Assembly (NCBI GenBank): GCA_036245805.1
Contig: BTRK01000006.1
Location: 48,911,257 to 48,975,256 of the forward strand
Length of the DNA: 64,000 nucleotides
DNA from: Pristionchus mayeri
Taxonomy: Eukaryota > Nematoda > Chromadorea > Rhabditida > Neodiplogasteridae
Direction of reading: 5' to 3'
Both the position numbers and the translations under genes were made by a program. Shown here in pieces: positions 35,251 to 47,200 of this stretch. The notes under the pieces are model-generated. The model did no database searches. It saw only the letters and a list, made by a program, of their open reading frames with translations, and was not told the DNA's origin. Position 1 is the first letter of the stretch; every line of letters begins with the position of its first letter.

Positions 35251-36199
35251 CGAGCAAGGTCTGGTGCATCGAATTTTCGAAAACTCGTGGAATGGGGTTC
35301 TCAAGGGAGCGGATCATGATGGTCAACTTCATTTTGCACAGTCTCGACCGGTTGAGCCAGGCTGCATGTGGACCGCATGTACATTTCTGTTAATAACTTC
35401 GAAACCCATTGAGATATCACCTTCAAATTTGGATAGTGCTACTATAAGCTATGTCTGAGCGTCGAAGCAAAATTTACATATTTCGAAAAAAGCTAATTTC
35501 AAATTTTGGATCTCGAATATAAGGCGCCAGATACAGACACCAATTAGATGTGAAGATGCGCCTTGCTCAGGGGATCATTTTTCGTATGCTTTGTGTGGCA
35601 AACAAGTTTGACATATTTTTGCTACGCGCCTTTAAATAGGGCGATTTGCTAATGTTTTACTGGGACATCGCACACTCCGCGGAGAGGGTGAGAAATGAAA
35701 TTGAGATCGATGACAATTTAAATTAATTCCTCTCCCTCTGCACAAAGTGCGCGGTATCGCTGCAAAACATGATCAAATCGCCCTATTTATATGTGCGTAG
35801 CAAAAATGTGTCAAACTTGTTTGCCACACATAACATACGAAAAATGATCCCCTGAACAAGGCGCATCTTCACATTTTGTTGAATCTGAACCTGAATTGTG
35901 TTTGAATCTGGCGCCTTATATTCGAGATCCAAAATTTCTTAAAATTAGCACATTTCGAAATATGCAAATTTTGCATCGACGGGCTCAGAGGTAGCCCATA
36001 GTATCACTATCCAAATTTGAAGGTGATACCTCAATGGGTTTCGGAGTTATTAACAGAAAAGTACATGCAGCCCATATGCAGCCTGGCTCAACAGGTCGAG
36101 ATTGTGCAAAATGATGCTGGCCATGATGATTAGCTCCCTTGAGAACCCCATTCCACGAGTTTCCGAAAATTCGATGTACCAGACCTTACTCGTTTCTTA
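35251..36199. mobile_element. Hairpin element I (same family as K)
   Basis: The left arm starts GAAACGAGCAAGGTCTGG and the right arm ends with its complement. Pairing continues almost to the centre near 35,725. Block order (GTTCTCAAGGG, CTTCATTTT, a GCAGCC segment, CGAAACCCATTGAG) matches hairpin K. There are no genes. Confidence 0.8.
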
Positions 36200-36696
36200 C
36201 ACAACCGGCGTCATATTCAGAAAATAATAAACAAACATCTCATTTTATGAGTTCACATTGTTTTCAACAAATTTTTTTTTTATTTTTTATCTGACGTAGT
36301 TCCCTTTGAGTGCGCATGGCTGCTCTCAGCAGCCTTCGATATCGGGTCGATTCTGGCCGGTTTCAATTTTCGCCTCAGAGTTCTGCTCCTAACTTTCTAT
36401 CCGAAGTTTGCTTCCACGAAATTTTGGGTAAGCGGCGATAAATACAATCGGATGTTACGGATGACATTGAATCATCAGACGTGGTTGCTCAGCGATTCTA
36501 GTCGTGGTGTGGAAAAACAAGTTGATGAACGCTTGTCTACCCAACCTGTGTCACGGAGATAATATAGCAAACAGCACACTTTTGAATTGAATCACTTTTG
36601 CTTGTGGAATGACGCACACACACTTATTTAATACATAATATGTTATGTATTATAGAATCAGACTAATCGATATTACTCCCAGATTTCATTCTCATT

Positions 36697-37266
36697 CACG
36701 CCAAACTGTTGATAGTTGTGCTGATCGGAGGGCTGTTCGCTCCGATTGGATGGCAGCTGAATCGAGATGATATGCGCTCTTACTTGGTTGAGGTGGCTTT
36801 CCCAATGATCTATTAGTGCATCACCAACCTACAAGTTTTTATTGGGGAGTATATGAAACTTTCGGAGATGTTTTTGTTTGCAGAAATATCCGAACATTAT
36901 TCCCACATTCGACGCTTACAAATCGTTTGTTGTGTATGATATGAAGAAATTGCCACGTGAGTGCACCATTTTTCTGATACAATAAATACTATATTTTTAG
37001 TATTTTGGTATTCCATAGTTGCAATGAGCGCAGGAGCGACGGTATTATGCGTGTATGGAATCTTCGTAATTTCAATAATTTACAAGTGTGAAGCTTTCAT
37101 AGTTTTGTTATTAATTATTCTAGTGTTGTTCTGAAAATTCTGAAAATGTTCAGAATACATCTATACAGCGCGAAATGCGTTCAGGGTACTCCATGAGCAC
37201 CGGGGAAAGATGAGTCCGGTGACAGTTCGAATGCACTCCCGTTTCGTCGTCCAGCGAACCTTGCAG
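36697..37266 (+). pseudogene. Nematode seven-transmembrane chemoreceptor fragment
   Basis: Exon-like pieces read HAKLLIVVLIGGLFAPIGWQ (a membrane helix), an in-frame TAG after EVAFPMIY, and YPNIIPTFDAYKSFVVYD before a GTGAGT donor. These are followed by FWYSIVAMSAGATVLCVYGI (the next membrane helix) and MSPVTVRMHSRFVVQRTLQ at a CAG|GTAATC donor. The helix-loop pattern and the final basic loop resemble Srh/Sri-type receptors. A stop and a frameshift near 37,200 make it a pseudogene. The N-terminal helices were not found, and the subfamily is a guess. Confidence 0.5.
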
Positions 37267-37382
37267 GTAATCTTGCATCACTCAGACATATTTTAACCGC
37301 TCTAGACCGTATCGTCATGAAAAGGTAAAAATGGGGGAACGGCCAGCTGTCATAGAATCAGAAGAGTTATGAATTGTTATAT

Positions 37383-39384
37383 GAGAGGGATCGCGAGAGA
37401 ATCGACCATTTGAGGGGGGGGGGGTGTGCGGCGGTAGGAAAAAAATCTGTCCTACCTGACAACAAATTTACCTACAAGTATTTCAAATGATGCTCTTTCA
37501 AACTGCGTCGTCAGAATTTTGATATCGGTCGTCACCTTCGAGATTCAGAAAGCCAAACTTGGTACTATCACTTTTCGACAGTCAAATCGGGCGCACTTAA
37601 ATGATCATAACTTTGTTTAAAATGACGCTAGAAAGTCGTTCTTTTTTTAGAAAGAAAGCTGAGAACATGCTCTACAACTTCGTGCCGGGGTCATCATTCC
37701 TTGTATTCATCCTTTTGCGGGGCGGTCGGGTGCACCAAAAGTGACGTAACTTTGGAAGTCGAAAAAAGATATTGGGTTATCATGCTTAAGTTGTAGTACA
37801 TGCATGGGAGTTACTTGTCTCCAAAAATCAGGAAAATCGGAATATAAACAAAAAAAGCGCTGGCACTTTTGTGCGGACATCTCAAAATGAGTCCCGAACA
37901 TGAATACTACCGTATCTTCAATTGCCCGTATTCAGGCTAAAAACCATTCAAAATCATCCAAAACAACATTATAAGTTTCTACGTCCAATATTATAGCGCT
38001 TCCATTGGTCATAAATGGTCAGCTGACCGAAAATTTGAAATTCGGTATTTTGACCTTTTCCAAGTTGCTGGATGGGCTCTATTACACTAAAGTTGTTTCA
38101 AATCATGTAACAACATTCCTCGAAACGGCTCTCAAAAAGCGCGCATCTGGAAATACGAAATTTAATCAGAGGAACGCCATTAAAGGCGCTAAAGTGTAAA
38201 TCAGCTCAAAATAGACGTAGTGACCTGGCTAATGGATAGAAATGTAGAGCACGATGAGCTAAACATTTCATCTGTTGAAAGTGAGTTTCTATCTCTTCGT
38301 TAAAGTGCGCTAGAGAGCTTAGAAGTTATTAGAAAACGACTAGAGACGTGCGCGGGGGAGCGCTAAATAGAGGGGAGGGAGAGGGAGGCCAGACGGCGAG
38401 AGCGCCAGACGGTTAGAGCGCGCGCTCTCGAGGGATTCAAGCCTATTTCAGGCCAAATTCCAGGCTCTCTAGCGCACTTTAACGAAGAGATAGAAACTCA
38501 CTTTCAACAGATGAAATGTTTAGCTCATCGTGCTCTACATTTCTATCCATTAGCCAGGTCATCATATATTTTGAGCTGATGTACACTTTAGCGCCTTTCA
38601 TGGCGTTCCTCTGATTAAATTTCGTATTTCCAGATGCGCGCTTTTTGAGAGCCATTTCGAGGAATGTTGTAACATGATTTGAAACAACTTTAGTGTAATA
38701 GAGCCCATCCAGCAACTTGGAAAAGGTCAAAATACCGAATTTCAAATTTTCGGTCAGCTGACCATTTATGACCAATGGAAGCGCTATAATATGGGAAGTA
38801 GAAACTTATAATGTTGTTTTGGATGATTTTGAATGGTTTTTAGCCTGAATACGGGCAATTGAAGATACGGTAGTATTCATGTTCGGGACTCATTTTGAGA
38901 TGTCCGCACAAAAGTGCCAGCGCTTTTTTTATTTATAATCCGATTTTCCTGATTTTTGGAGACAAGTAACTCCCATGCATGTAATACAACTTAAGCATGA
39001 TAACCCAATATCTTTTTCCGATTTCCAAAGTCACGTCACTTTTGGTGCACCCGACCGCCCCGCAAAAGGATGAATACAAGGAATGATGACCCCGGCACGA
39101 AGTTGTAGAGCATGTTCTCAGCTTTCTTTCTAAAAAAAGAACGACTTTCTAGCGTCATTTTAAACAAAGTTATGATCATTTAAGTGCGCCCGATTTGACT
39201 GTCGAAAAGTGATAGTACCAAGTTTGGCCTTCTGAATCTCGAAGATGACAATCGATATCAAAATTCTGACGACGCAGTTTGAAAGAGCATCATTTGAAAC
39301 ACTTGTAGGTAAATTTGTTGCCAGGTAGGACAGATTGTTTTCCTACTGCCGCGACGTGGTCGATTCTCTCGCGATTCGCCTCAT
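37383..39384. mobile_element. Fold-back element F
   Basis: The two arms (37,383 to about 38,318 and about 38,465 to 39,384) are inverted copies with few differences. The end block CGCGAGAGAATCGACC and the inner block AAAGTGAGTTTCTATCTC occur in mirrored order. About 145 bp of GC-rich unpaired sequence is in the middle. The matching open frames in the two arms have no recognisable domain. Confidence 0.8.
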
Positions 39385-40232
39385 ATATCAGAGTAAATCA
39401 ATTCTGATGTTAGAAAACGACAGCAGGGCTTCCATGCTGTTTTCTTCATGCGTATCGTCCGAGAATCGAATAAAATCGAGGGGTGGTAGCATGCTTTTTT
39501 ACGCATGGTTCACTGAACTTTTCCGACCAGAACGTTTTCAGTCCTTAGGATCCCACGCAAGGTTGTTTGCAGTTTTGCCGCAAATTTATATTATTAGCGG
39601 TATGGTAGGTCCGAAGCACCAAAAACGCCAATTTTTAGATATCACAGCAGCTTTTAAATTTAATACGTCTTCCTTACGAACCGTATACAATGATCTGCTC
39701 GTCATATCAATAAAGACTAGCAAAGGCAAAATTCAATTGTTGAAGATTTCATATGCACGGCCTAGATCTCCCCAACGATAAGAAGCTCCGAAATTTTCAC
39801 ATTTATATCTCCATTACGAACAGAGCTATGGGTAGTTGGCGGGGAGCCAAATCAAGGACAGCTCAGACAATGAGCGAGAGAGCACGCGACTTGAAGATAA
39901 TACTCCTCTAATTGAAACATATTTCAACCGGGCGCGCGTTCGACTTTACTCCTCCTTTAAGATGTTAACAACCCAACGACGCATATCTCCTGTTCTTGAT
40001 AAAACGTTGCATTACAATCGTAACGAGATTATTTTTAAAAGCTGCTATGACGTCTCAAAGTGTGCTTGTATGATACTTCAAAACATTTGGCGACATACCA
40101 AGCCGTAAAAATGCAAATTAGCGGAAAACACATATGAAACAAATATATATTGTCAATTAATAATATCATTATCACACGTCTTCTGATAGAACGCAGGTGC
40201 AGTGTTATCGGAAAAACGTATTGGGTTATCAT

Positions 40233-41028
40233 CATAGTTGCCCACGCCGGCGGCGACACCCATGACCCCCTACTCATGGTTCCGCACTGCGCCCCATGAA
40301 TAGTGGGGCGCAGTGCGGAACGACGTATAGGGGGTCATGGTCAAAAATCGATTGGTAGGTCAATGGAAGGTCAAGACTAGGTACCGTACCCAATCGATAG
40401 TACTATACCCCAGATACCGTATACCACTACCATAATCCCCGAATATCGCAAAATAACTTTATTTTTAAAAAGTCCTGGTGCCATGCCCAATCGATTATAC
40501 AGTGCCCAAGTAACTACCGTAACCCAGTTCCTTGGGTCAGATCCAGTTCCTTGGGTCAAACATTTTTTCTAAAAATGTAAAACATTTTCCTAAAAATCCT
40601 AAACAAATAATACCATGATTCTCCACTAATTAGAGGTACGGTAGAATACTTTAAAATAACTGTCTGCTCAAATTTGGATTTTTAGAAAAATGTTTGACCC
40701 AAGGAACTGGATCTGACCCAAGGAACTGGGTTACGGTAGTTACTTGGGTACTGTATAATCGATTGGGCATGGCACCAGGACTTTTTAAAAATAAAGTTAT
40801 TTTGCGATATTCGGGGATTACGGTAGTGGTATACGGTATCTGGGGTACTGTACTATCGATTGGGTACGGTTCCTAGTCTTGACCTTCCATTGACCTACCA
40901 ATCGATTTTTGACCATGACCCCTATACGTCGTTCCGCACTGCGCCCCACTTTTGAGGGGCGCAGTGCGGAACCATGAGTAGGGGGTCATGGTCTGAAAAC
41001 ACTTCGCCGCCAGTGTTGGGCAACTATG
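40233..41028. mobile_element. Fold-back element A (left-arm copy)
   Basis: Inverted ends CATAGTTGCCCA with a CCGGCGGCGA block. Next come CCATGACCCCCTA-type blocks flanking a perfect GC-rich hairpin (TTCCGCACTGCGCCCC and its complement). The interior has ATCGATTGGGTACGGTA-like motifs and a 60-codon open frame in each arm that I regard as incidental. Confidence 0.8.
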
Positions 41029-41055
41029 GTTATCATGCTTAAGTTGTAGTACATA

Positions 41056-42362
41056 TCACGCGTTTTCTGAGAGATTGCATGAATCTAAGACCTAGTGTTA
41101 CAAAATATTTACAGTGCTCCGATCTCAACAGAATTTGGACCAATGATTCATGTCAGGATTTATAGTTTTTTTATGAAAAGTCTGGAGCCGTAAAGTAAAA
41201 AATACCCAAATTCCGGCACTGTGAACTTCAAAAGTTCTGTAATCAATAACTTGGTTCAAAATTATCGTTGAAGGTCGCTCAAAAAACAGAAATGATCAAC
41301 TCAATGAGTTCTAGTTCTACAACTTTTATGTTGAAGACCTCGTCGAGTGGCTTCGACATCACATGGAAAAGTGCAAAAATCCTGATAGGTGTGCAAAATT
41401 ATTAACCGCCCTGAAAAATATTTTGCCTTTTTCCCGTTGGTTTATTGCAGAATCGAATTCTCCAGATCATTTTACATCGGATACCTTCATTTCAGAATTT
41501 TAAAATTTAATCCCGGGAGCTTTCAGAAGCTTTCAGAAGACCAAAAACAACCGATTTTTCGAAAATTTCGAAAAATTGAAGATAAATAAATCCCGAATTC
41601 TTGCTTCCAAACTGGAACTCTAGGGCTAAAATATCATTTCGGGGTCAGTACAATCAGTTTTGAGGTTTGTGAGTGTTTTGAATAAAAAAATTTTTATCGA
41701 ATGTTTCGACCTTTTCAAGGGTGCGAGGAAATAGTGGCATTTTTCATCCCAAAAATTTTTATCTGGAATTTGCCTCTAAACCTCAAATCTGATTGTACTG
41801 ACCCCGAAATGATATTTTAGCCCGAGAGTTCCAGTTTGGAAGCAAGAATTCGGGATTTATTTATCTTCGATTTTTCGAAATTTTCGAAAAATCAAGCTAT
41901 AAGCGCCCGGGATTAAATTTTAAAATTCTGAAATGAAGGTATCCGATGTAAAATGATCTGGAGAATTCGATTCTGCAATAAACCAACGGGAAAAGGCAAA
42001 ATATTTTTCAAGGCGGCTAATAATTTTTCACACATATCCGGATTTTTGCACTTTTCAATGTGATGTCGAAGCCACTTGACGAGATCTTCAGCATAAAAGT
42101 TGTAGAACTCGTTGAGATGATCATTTCTTTTTTTTGAGCGATCTTCAACGATAATTTTGAACCAAGTTATTGATTACAGAACTTTTGAAGTTCTCAGAGC
42201 CGGAATTTGGGTATTTTTACTTTGCGGCTTCAGAATTTTCATAAAAAACTATAAATCCTGCCATGAATCATTGGTCCAAATTCTGTTGAGATCGGAACAC
42301 TGTAAATATTTTGTAACACTAGGTCTGAGATTCATGTAATCTCTCAGAAAACGCGTGTTATA
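41056..42362. mobile_element. Fold-back element G (left-arm copy)
   Basis: Arms begin ACGCGTTTTCTGAGAGATT and end with the complement, folding at about 41,715. Arm divergence within G is higher than between the two palindrome arms, so G is older than the palindrome. A mirror copy is at 51,484-52,790. Confidence 0.8.
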
Positions 42363-44025
42363 TAATTATTTTCAAAATAAATTCGAATTTTTAGGCATCA
42401 GTGCCTTTCCTAGTACTGTTCTGTCCACTCTGCACATTCATCACACTCACTCTCTTCTAATTCGATTTACAAACTAACTGTGAGTAAAACATCGAAATAC
42501 TTATTTTTATCATCCTGCTAGAAATACTGCGCTCCATGATATGTACAGACTAATTCTAAAGGCAATTTTCAGTTCCGGGATACATCCTTGTTTCTACGCT
42601 CATGCTACACGGTCCACTCACATCAGTAATGACGATAGCGCTGTACGATCCTTATCGAAAGGTGCAAACAAAAGGATCACTGAAAATGCAAAGTCGAGAT
42701 TTCAGGTTGTGATTGCATTTCTAAGTCAGTTGAGCATATTCCGTCGACGCTTTGCAGTGTCGGCCAACAGTTCCGCAGCAGTAACAATAGTTCATTGATA
42801 TTTCATTCATGTTGACGATATTTGGATTGTGTTTCGTGTTCTCCAGAAAGTAACGCTCGATTTGTCCACAGGCGGAATACAGTGTGGAGTACTAATAAAC
42901 GTTTCTCGAATCCGACTCGACTCGAGCATGAATTTACTATCCGCACAAAGATACCTCATCGACTAGAGAAGGCACAATTTCATGTACAGTAGCACCAATA
43001 TGATTGCGAGCACTTTTTGAATTAGTTATGATTTTTTCCCAGGAAAGTCGTCATTCAGACACTAAAGTAGTTCTAACCAATTAATTGGAGATGGAGCTTA
43101 AGATATTGCGGTATGACGCAGTAGCATAGTAAATGCGTACTGATGATGTCAAACAACACTTTTACAAAATGAAATTATTCTTAAATAGATTTTTTTTCCT
43201 GCTGACGAAAAGCGGAGAAGGATCTAGTAACCTAAAAGGAGGACAACAATGATCGAATATTATTGCGATAGTGAACATACGTGCACAAATTCACAAATTG
43301 GCGCCCTCATTTCAAGCTGATTCGCTTCTCACGTTTAGTGAAATTACAAGTTGCAAAATTGGCACGTTTCGAACAGGTATCAACTTCCTGCTTCGTCGTT
43401 TGAGTGCTCGCACACGGAGTGTGTTGCAACCATCCCACTCCTTCTCGTCGACGGCTGAGCTGATCACACTATAGGTCGTGGTTCGGGCCGCAGTATTTGC
43501 TTTGTTGCTAATGTTTTGCTTGCGCCCAAGAGAAATTCCGCCGGCTGTCATCATAATTCGGCATTTTATGACGGTAAAGATCACTTTTTCTGCGTAAAAA
43601 CTGTACTAAAATACAGGTTCTTTCCGTTTCACTTTCGGCCGCATGCATAATCGTTGTGATTACGGCTCGTTCATTGACTCGGACTTACGCATTATTACTG
43701 GTGGCATTATTGGTAAGGTTTATGCAAAATTACGTTCGAAAAACGACAATCTTCATTACACATTCCTTTCTACAAAATAATGCAGACCGGAAAATGACAC
43801 CACTCCGCACGCTTAGCTGGGTTTCCCTTTGCAAATATCAGCTGTTTGATGGACAAACACCGGCCGTGAAAAAAAGGGGCACAGATCAATATCAATCAAT
43901 ACCTATACCTATATATAAAGCGCAGTGTGTGTGCGTACGTCTGTCCGGATTGCGAAATAGGGAGGGGAGGGACAGATGAAGTTACAAAATCACCGATCCA
44001 TTGCCGTATATCAATCAATAATTAT
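42363..44025. other. Non-repetitive segment of the palindrome arm, no recognised gene
   Basis: Open frames of 85-107 codons occur on both strands (for example 42,541-42,798, 43,312-43,584 and 43,656-43,979). None has a domain I know, and none has a clear exon pattern. The mirror copy is 49,821-51,483. Confidence 0.5.
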
Positions 44026-44250
44026 CATTGTGCCAACTACCGTATACCAATCGATAATTAGCCATGGGTCAAGTGTTATTCCGTGGGTCAGATTTATGAT
44101 TTTGATCTTTGATCTTTGAATTACCGTATGCCAATCAATAATTAGCATTGGGTCAACTACCGTATACCAATGGATAATTAGCCATGGGTCATCCATTATT
44201 CCGTGGGTCAGATTTATGATTTTGATCTTTGATCTTTGAATTACAGAATG
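44026..44250. repeat. Two direct ~120-bp repeats bordering the satellite
   Basis: Units contain ACCGTATACCAATCGATAAT, GCCATGGGTCA, TTCCGTGGGTCAG and TTTGATCTTTGATCTTTGAA. Two copies are in tandem, mirrored at 49,596-49,820. The motifs resemble those inside the A-type fold-back elements. Confidence 0.75.
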
Positions 44251-44261
44251 TTACAAAGAGA

Positions 44262-47200
44262 TTTTAAAGAACTGGAACCTTCCAGAATGATCCCAAAATA
44301 TGGGAAAGGACTGGAACCTTCCAGAATATTAGAAAGAGATTGGAAAGGACTGGAACCTTCCAGAATGATCCAAAATATGGGAAAGGACTGGAACCTTCCA
44401 GAATGTTAGAAAGAGATTGGAAAGGACTGGAACCTTCCACAATGTTCCAAAGTGAGGGGAAGGGCTGGAAACTTCCAAAATATTCCAAAGAGAGGGGAGT
44501 ATGCTGAAACCTTTCAGAATGCTCCAAAGAGTGGGGAAAGGACTGGAACCTTCCAGAATGTTACAAAGAGATTGGAAAGGACTGGAACCTTCCAGAATGA
44601 TCCAAAAATATGGGAAAGGACTGGAACCTTCCAGAATGTTCCAAAAATATGGGAAAGGACTGGAACCTTCCAGGAGGTTCCAAAGAGAGGGGAAATTACT
44701 GGAACCTTCCAGGAGGTTCCAACGAGAGGGGCAGGACTGGAACCTTCCAGAATGTTCCAAAAATATGGGAAAGGACTGGAACCTTCCAGAATGTTCCAAA
44801 AATATGGGAACGGACTGAAACCTTCCAGAATGTTACAAAGAAATTTGAAAGGACTGGAACCTTCCAGAATGATCCAAAAATATGGGAAAGGACTGGAACC
44901 TTCCAGAATGTTAGAAAGAGATTGGAAAGGACTGGAACCTTCCAGAATGATCCAAAATATGGGAAAGGACTGGAACCTTCCAGAATGTTAGAAAGAGATT
45001 GGAAAGGACTGGAACCTTCCACAATGTTACAAAGAGATTGGAAAGGACTGGAACCTTCCAGAATGATCCAAAAATATGGGAAAGGACTGGAACCTTCCAG
45101 AATGTTCCAAAAATATGGGAAAGGACTGGAACCTTCCAGGAGGTTCCAAAGAGAGGGGAAATTACTGGAACCTTCCAGGAGGTTCCAACGAGAGGGGCAG
45201 GACTGGAACCTTCCAGAATGTTCCAAAAATATGGGAAAGGACTGGAACCTTCCAGAATGTTCCAAAAATATGGGAACGGACTGAAACCTTCCAGAATGTT
45301 ACAAAGAAATTTGAAAGGACTGGAACCTTCCAGAATGATCCAAAAATATGGGAAAGGACTGGAACCTTCCAGAATGTTAGAAAGAGATTGGAAAGGACTG
45401 GAACCTTCCAGAATGATCCAAAATATGGGAAAGGACTGGAACCTTCCAGAATGTTAGAAAGAGATTGGAAAGGACTGGAACCTTACACAATGTTACAAAG
45501 AGATTGGAAAGGACTGGAACCTTCCAGAATGATCCAAAAATATGGGAAAAGACTGAAACCTTCCAGAATGTTACAAAGAGATTTTATAGAACTGGAACCT
45601 TCCATAATGATCCAAAAATATGGGAAAGGACTGGAAACTTCCAGAATGTTACAAAGAGATTTTAAAGAACTGGAACCTTCCAGAATGATCCCAAAATATG
45701 GGAAAGGACTGGAACCTTCCAGAATATTAGAAAGAGATTGGAAAGGACTGGAACCTTCCAGAATGATCCAAAATATGGGAAAGGACTGGAACCTTCCAGA
45801 ATGTTAGAAAGAGATTGGAAAGGACTGGAACCTTCCACAATGTTCCAAAGTGAGGGGAAGCGCTGGAAACTTCCAAAATATTCCAAAGAGAGGGGAGTAT
45901 GCTGAAACCTTTCAGAATGCTCCAAAGAGTGGGGAAAGGACTGGAACCTTCCAGAATGTTACAAAGAGATTGGAAAGGACTGGAACCTTCCAGAATGATC
46001 CAAAAATATGGGAAAGGACTGGAACCTTCCAGAATGTTCCAAAAATATGGGAAAGGACTGGAACCTTCCAGGAGGTTCCAAAGAGAGGGGAAATTACTGG
46101 AACCTTCCAGGAGGTTCCAACGAGAGGGGCAGGACTGGAACCTTCCAGAATGTTCCAAAAATATGGGAAAGGACTGGAACCTTCCAGAATGTTCCAAAAA
46201 TATGGGAACGGACTGAAACCTTCCAGAATGCTACAAAGAAATTTGAAAGGACTGGAACCTTCCAGAATGATCCAAAAATATGGGAAAGGACTGGAACCTT
46301 CCAGAATGTTAGAAAGAGATTGGAAAGGACTGGAACCTTCCAGAATGATCCAAAATATGGGAAAGGACTGGAACCTTCCAGAATGTTAGAAAGAGATTGG
46401 AAAGGACTGGAACCTTCCACAATGTTACAAAGAGATTGGAAAGGACTGGAACCTTCCAGAATGATCCAAAAATATGGGAAAAGACTGAAACCTTCCAGAA
46501 TGTTACAAAGAGATTTTATAGAACTGGAACCTTCCATAATGATCCAAAAATATGGGAAAGGACTGGAACCTTCCAGAATGTTACAAAGAGATTTTAAAGA
46601 ACTGGAACCTTCCAGAATGATCCCAAAATATGGGAAAGGACTGGAACCTTCCAGAATATTAGAAAGAGATTGGAAAGGACTGGAACCTTCCAGAATGATC
46701 CAAAATATGGGAAAGGACTGGAACCTTCCAGAATGTTACAAAGAGATTTTAAAGAACTGGAACCTTCCAGAATGATCCCAAAATATGGGAAAGGACTGGA
46801 ACCTTCCAGAATGTTAGAAAGAGATTGGAAAGGACTGGAACCTTCCACAATGTTCCAAAGTGAGGGGAAGGGCTGGAAACTTCCAAAATATTCCAAAGAG
46901 AGGGGAGTATGCTGAAACCTTTCAGAATGCTCCAAAGAGTGGGGAAAGGACTGGAACCTTCCAGAATGTTACAAAGAGATTGGAAAGGACTGGAACCTTC
47001 CAGAATGATCCAAAAATATGGGAACGGACTGAAAAACGGACTGGTTCCAGTCCTTTCCCATATTTTGGGATCATTCTGGAAGGTTCCAGTTCTTTAAAAT
47101 CTCTTTGTAACATTCTGGAAGGTTCCAGTCCTTTCCCATATTTTGGATCATTCTGGAAGGTTCCAGTCCTTTCCAATCTCTTTCTAATATTCTGGAAGGT

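Noticed and set aside
38005..38775. Paired 64- and 98-codon frames with identical starts
   Set aside because: They are the mirrored arms of fold-back element F; stops and frames differ between the arms.
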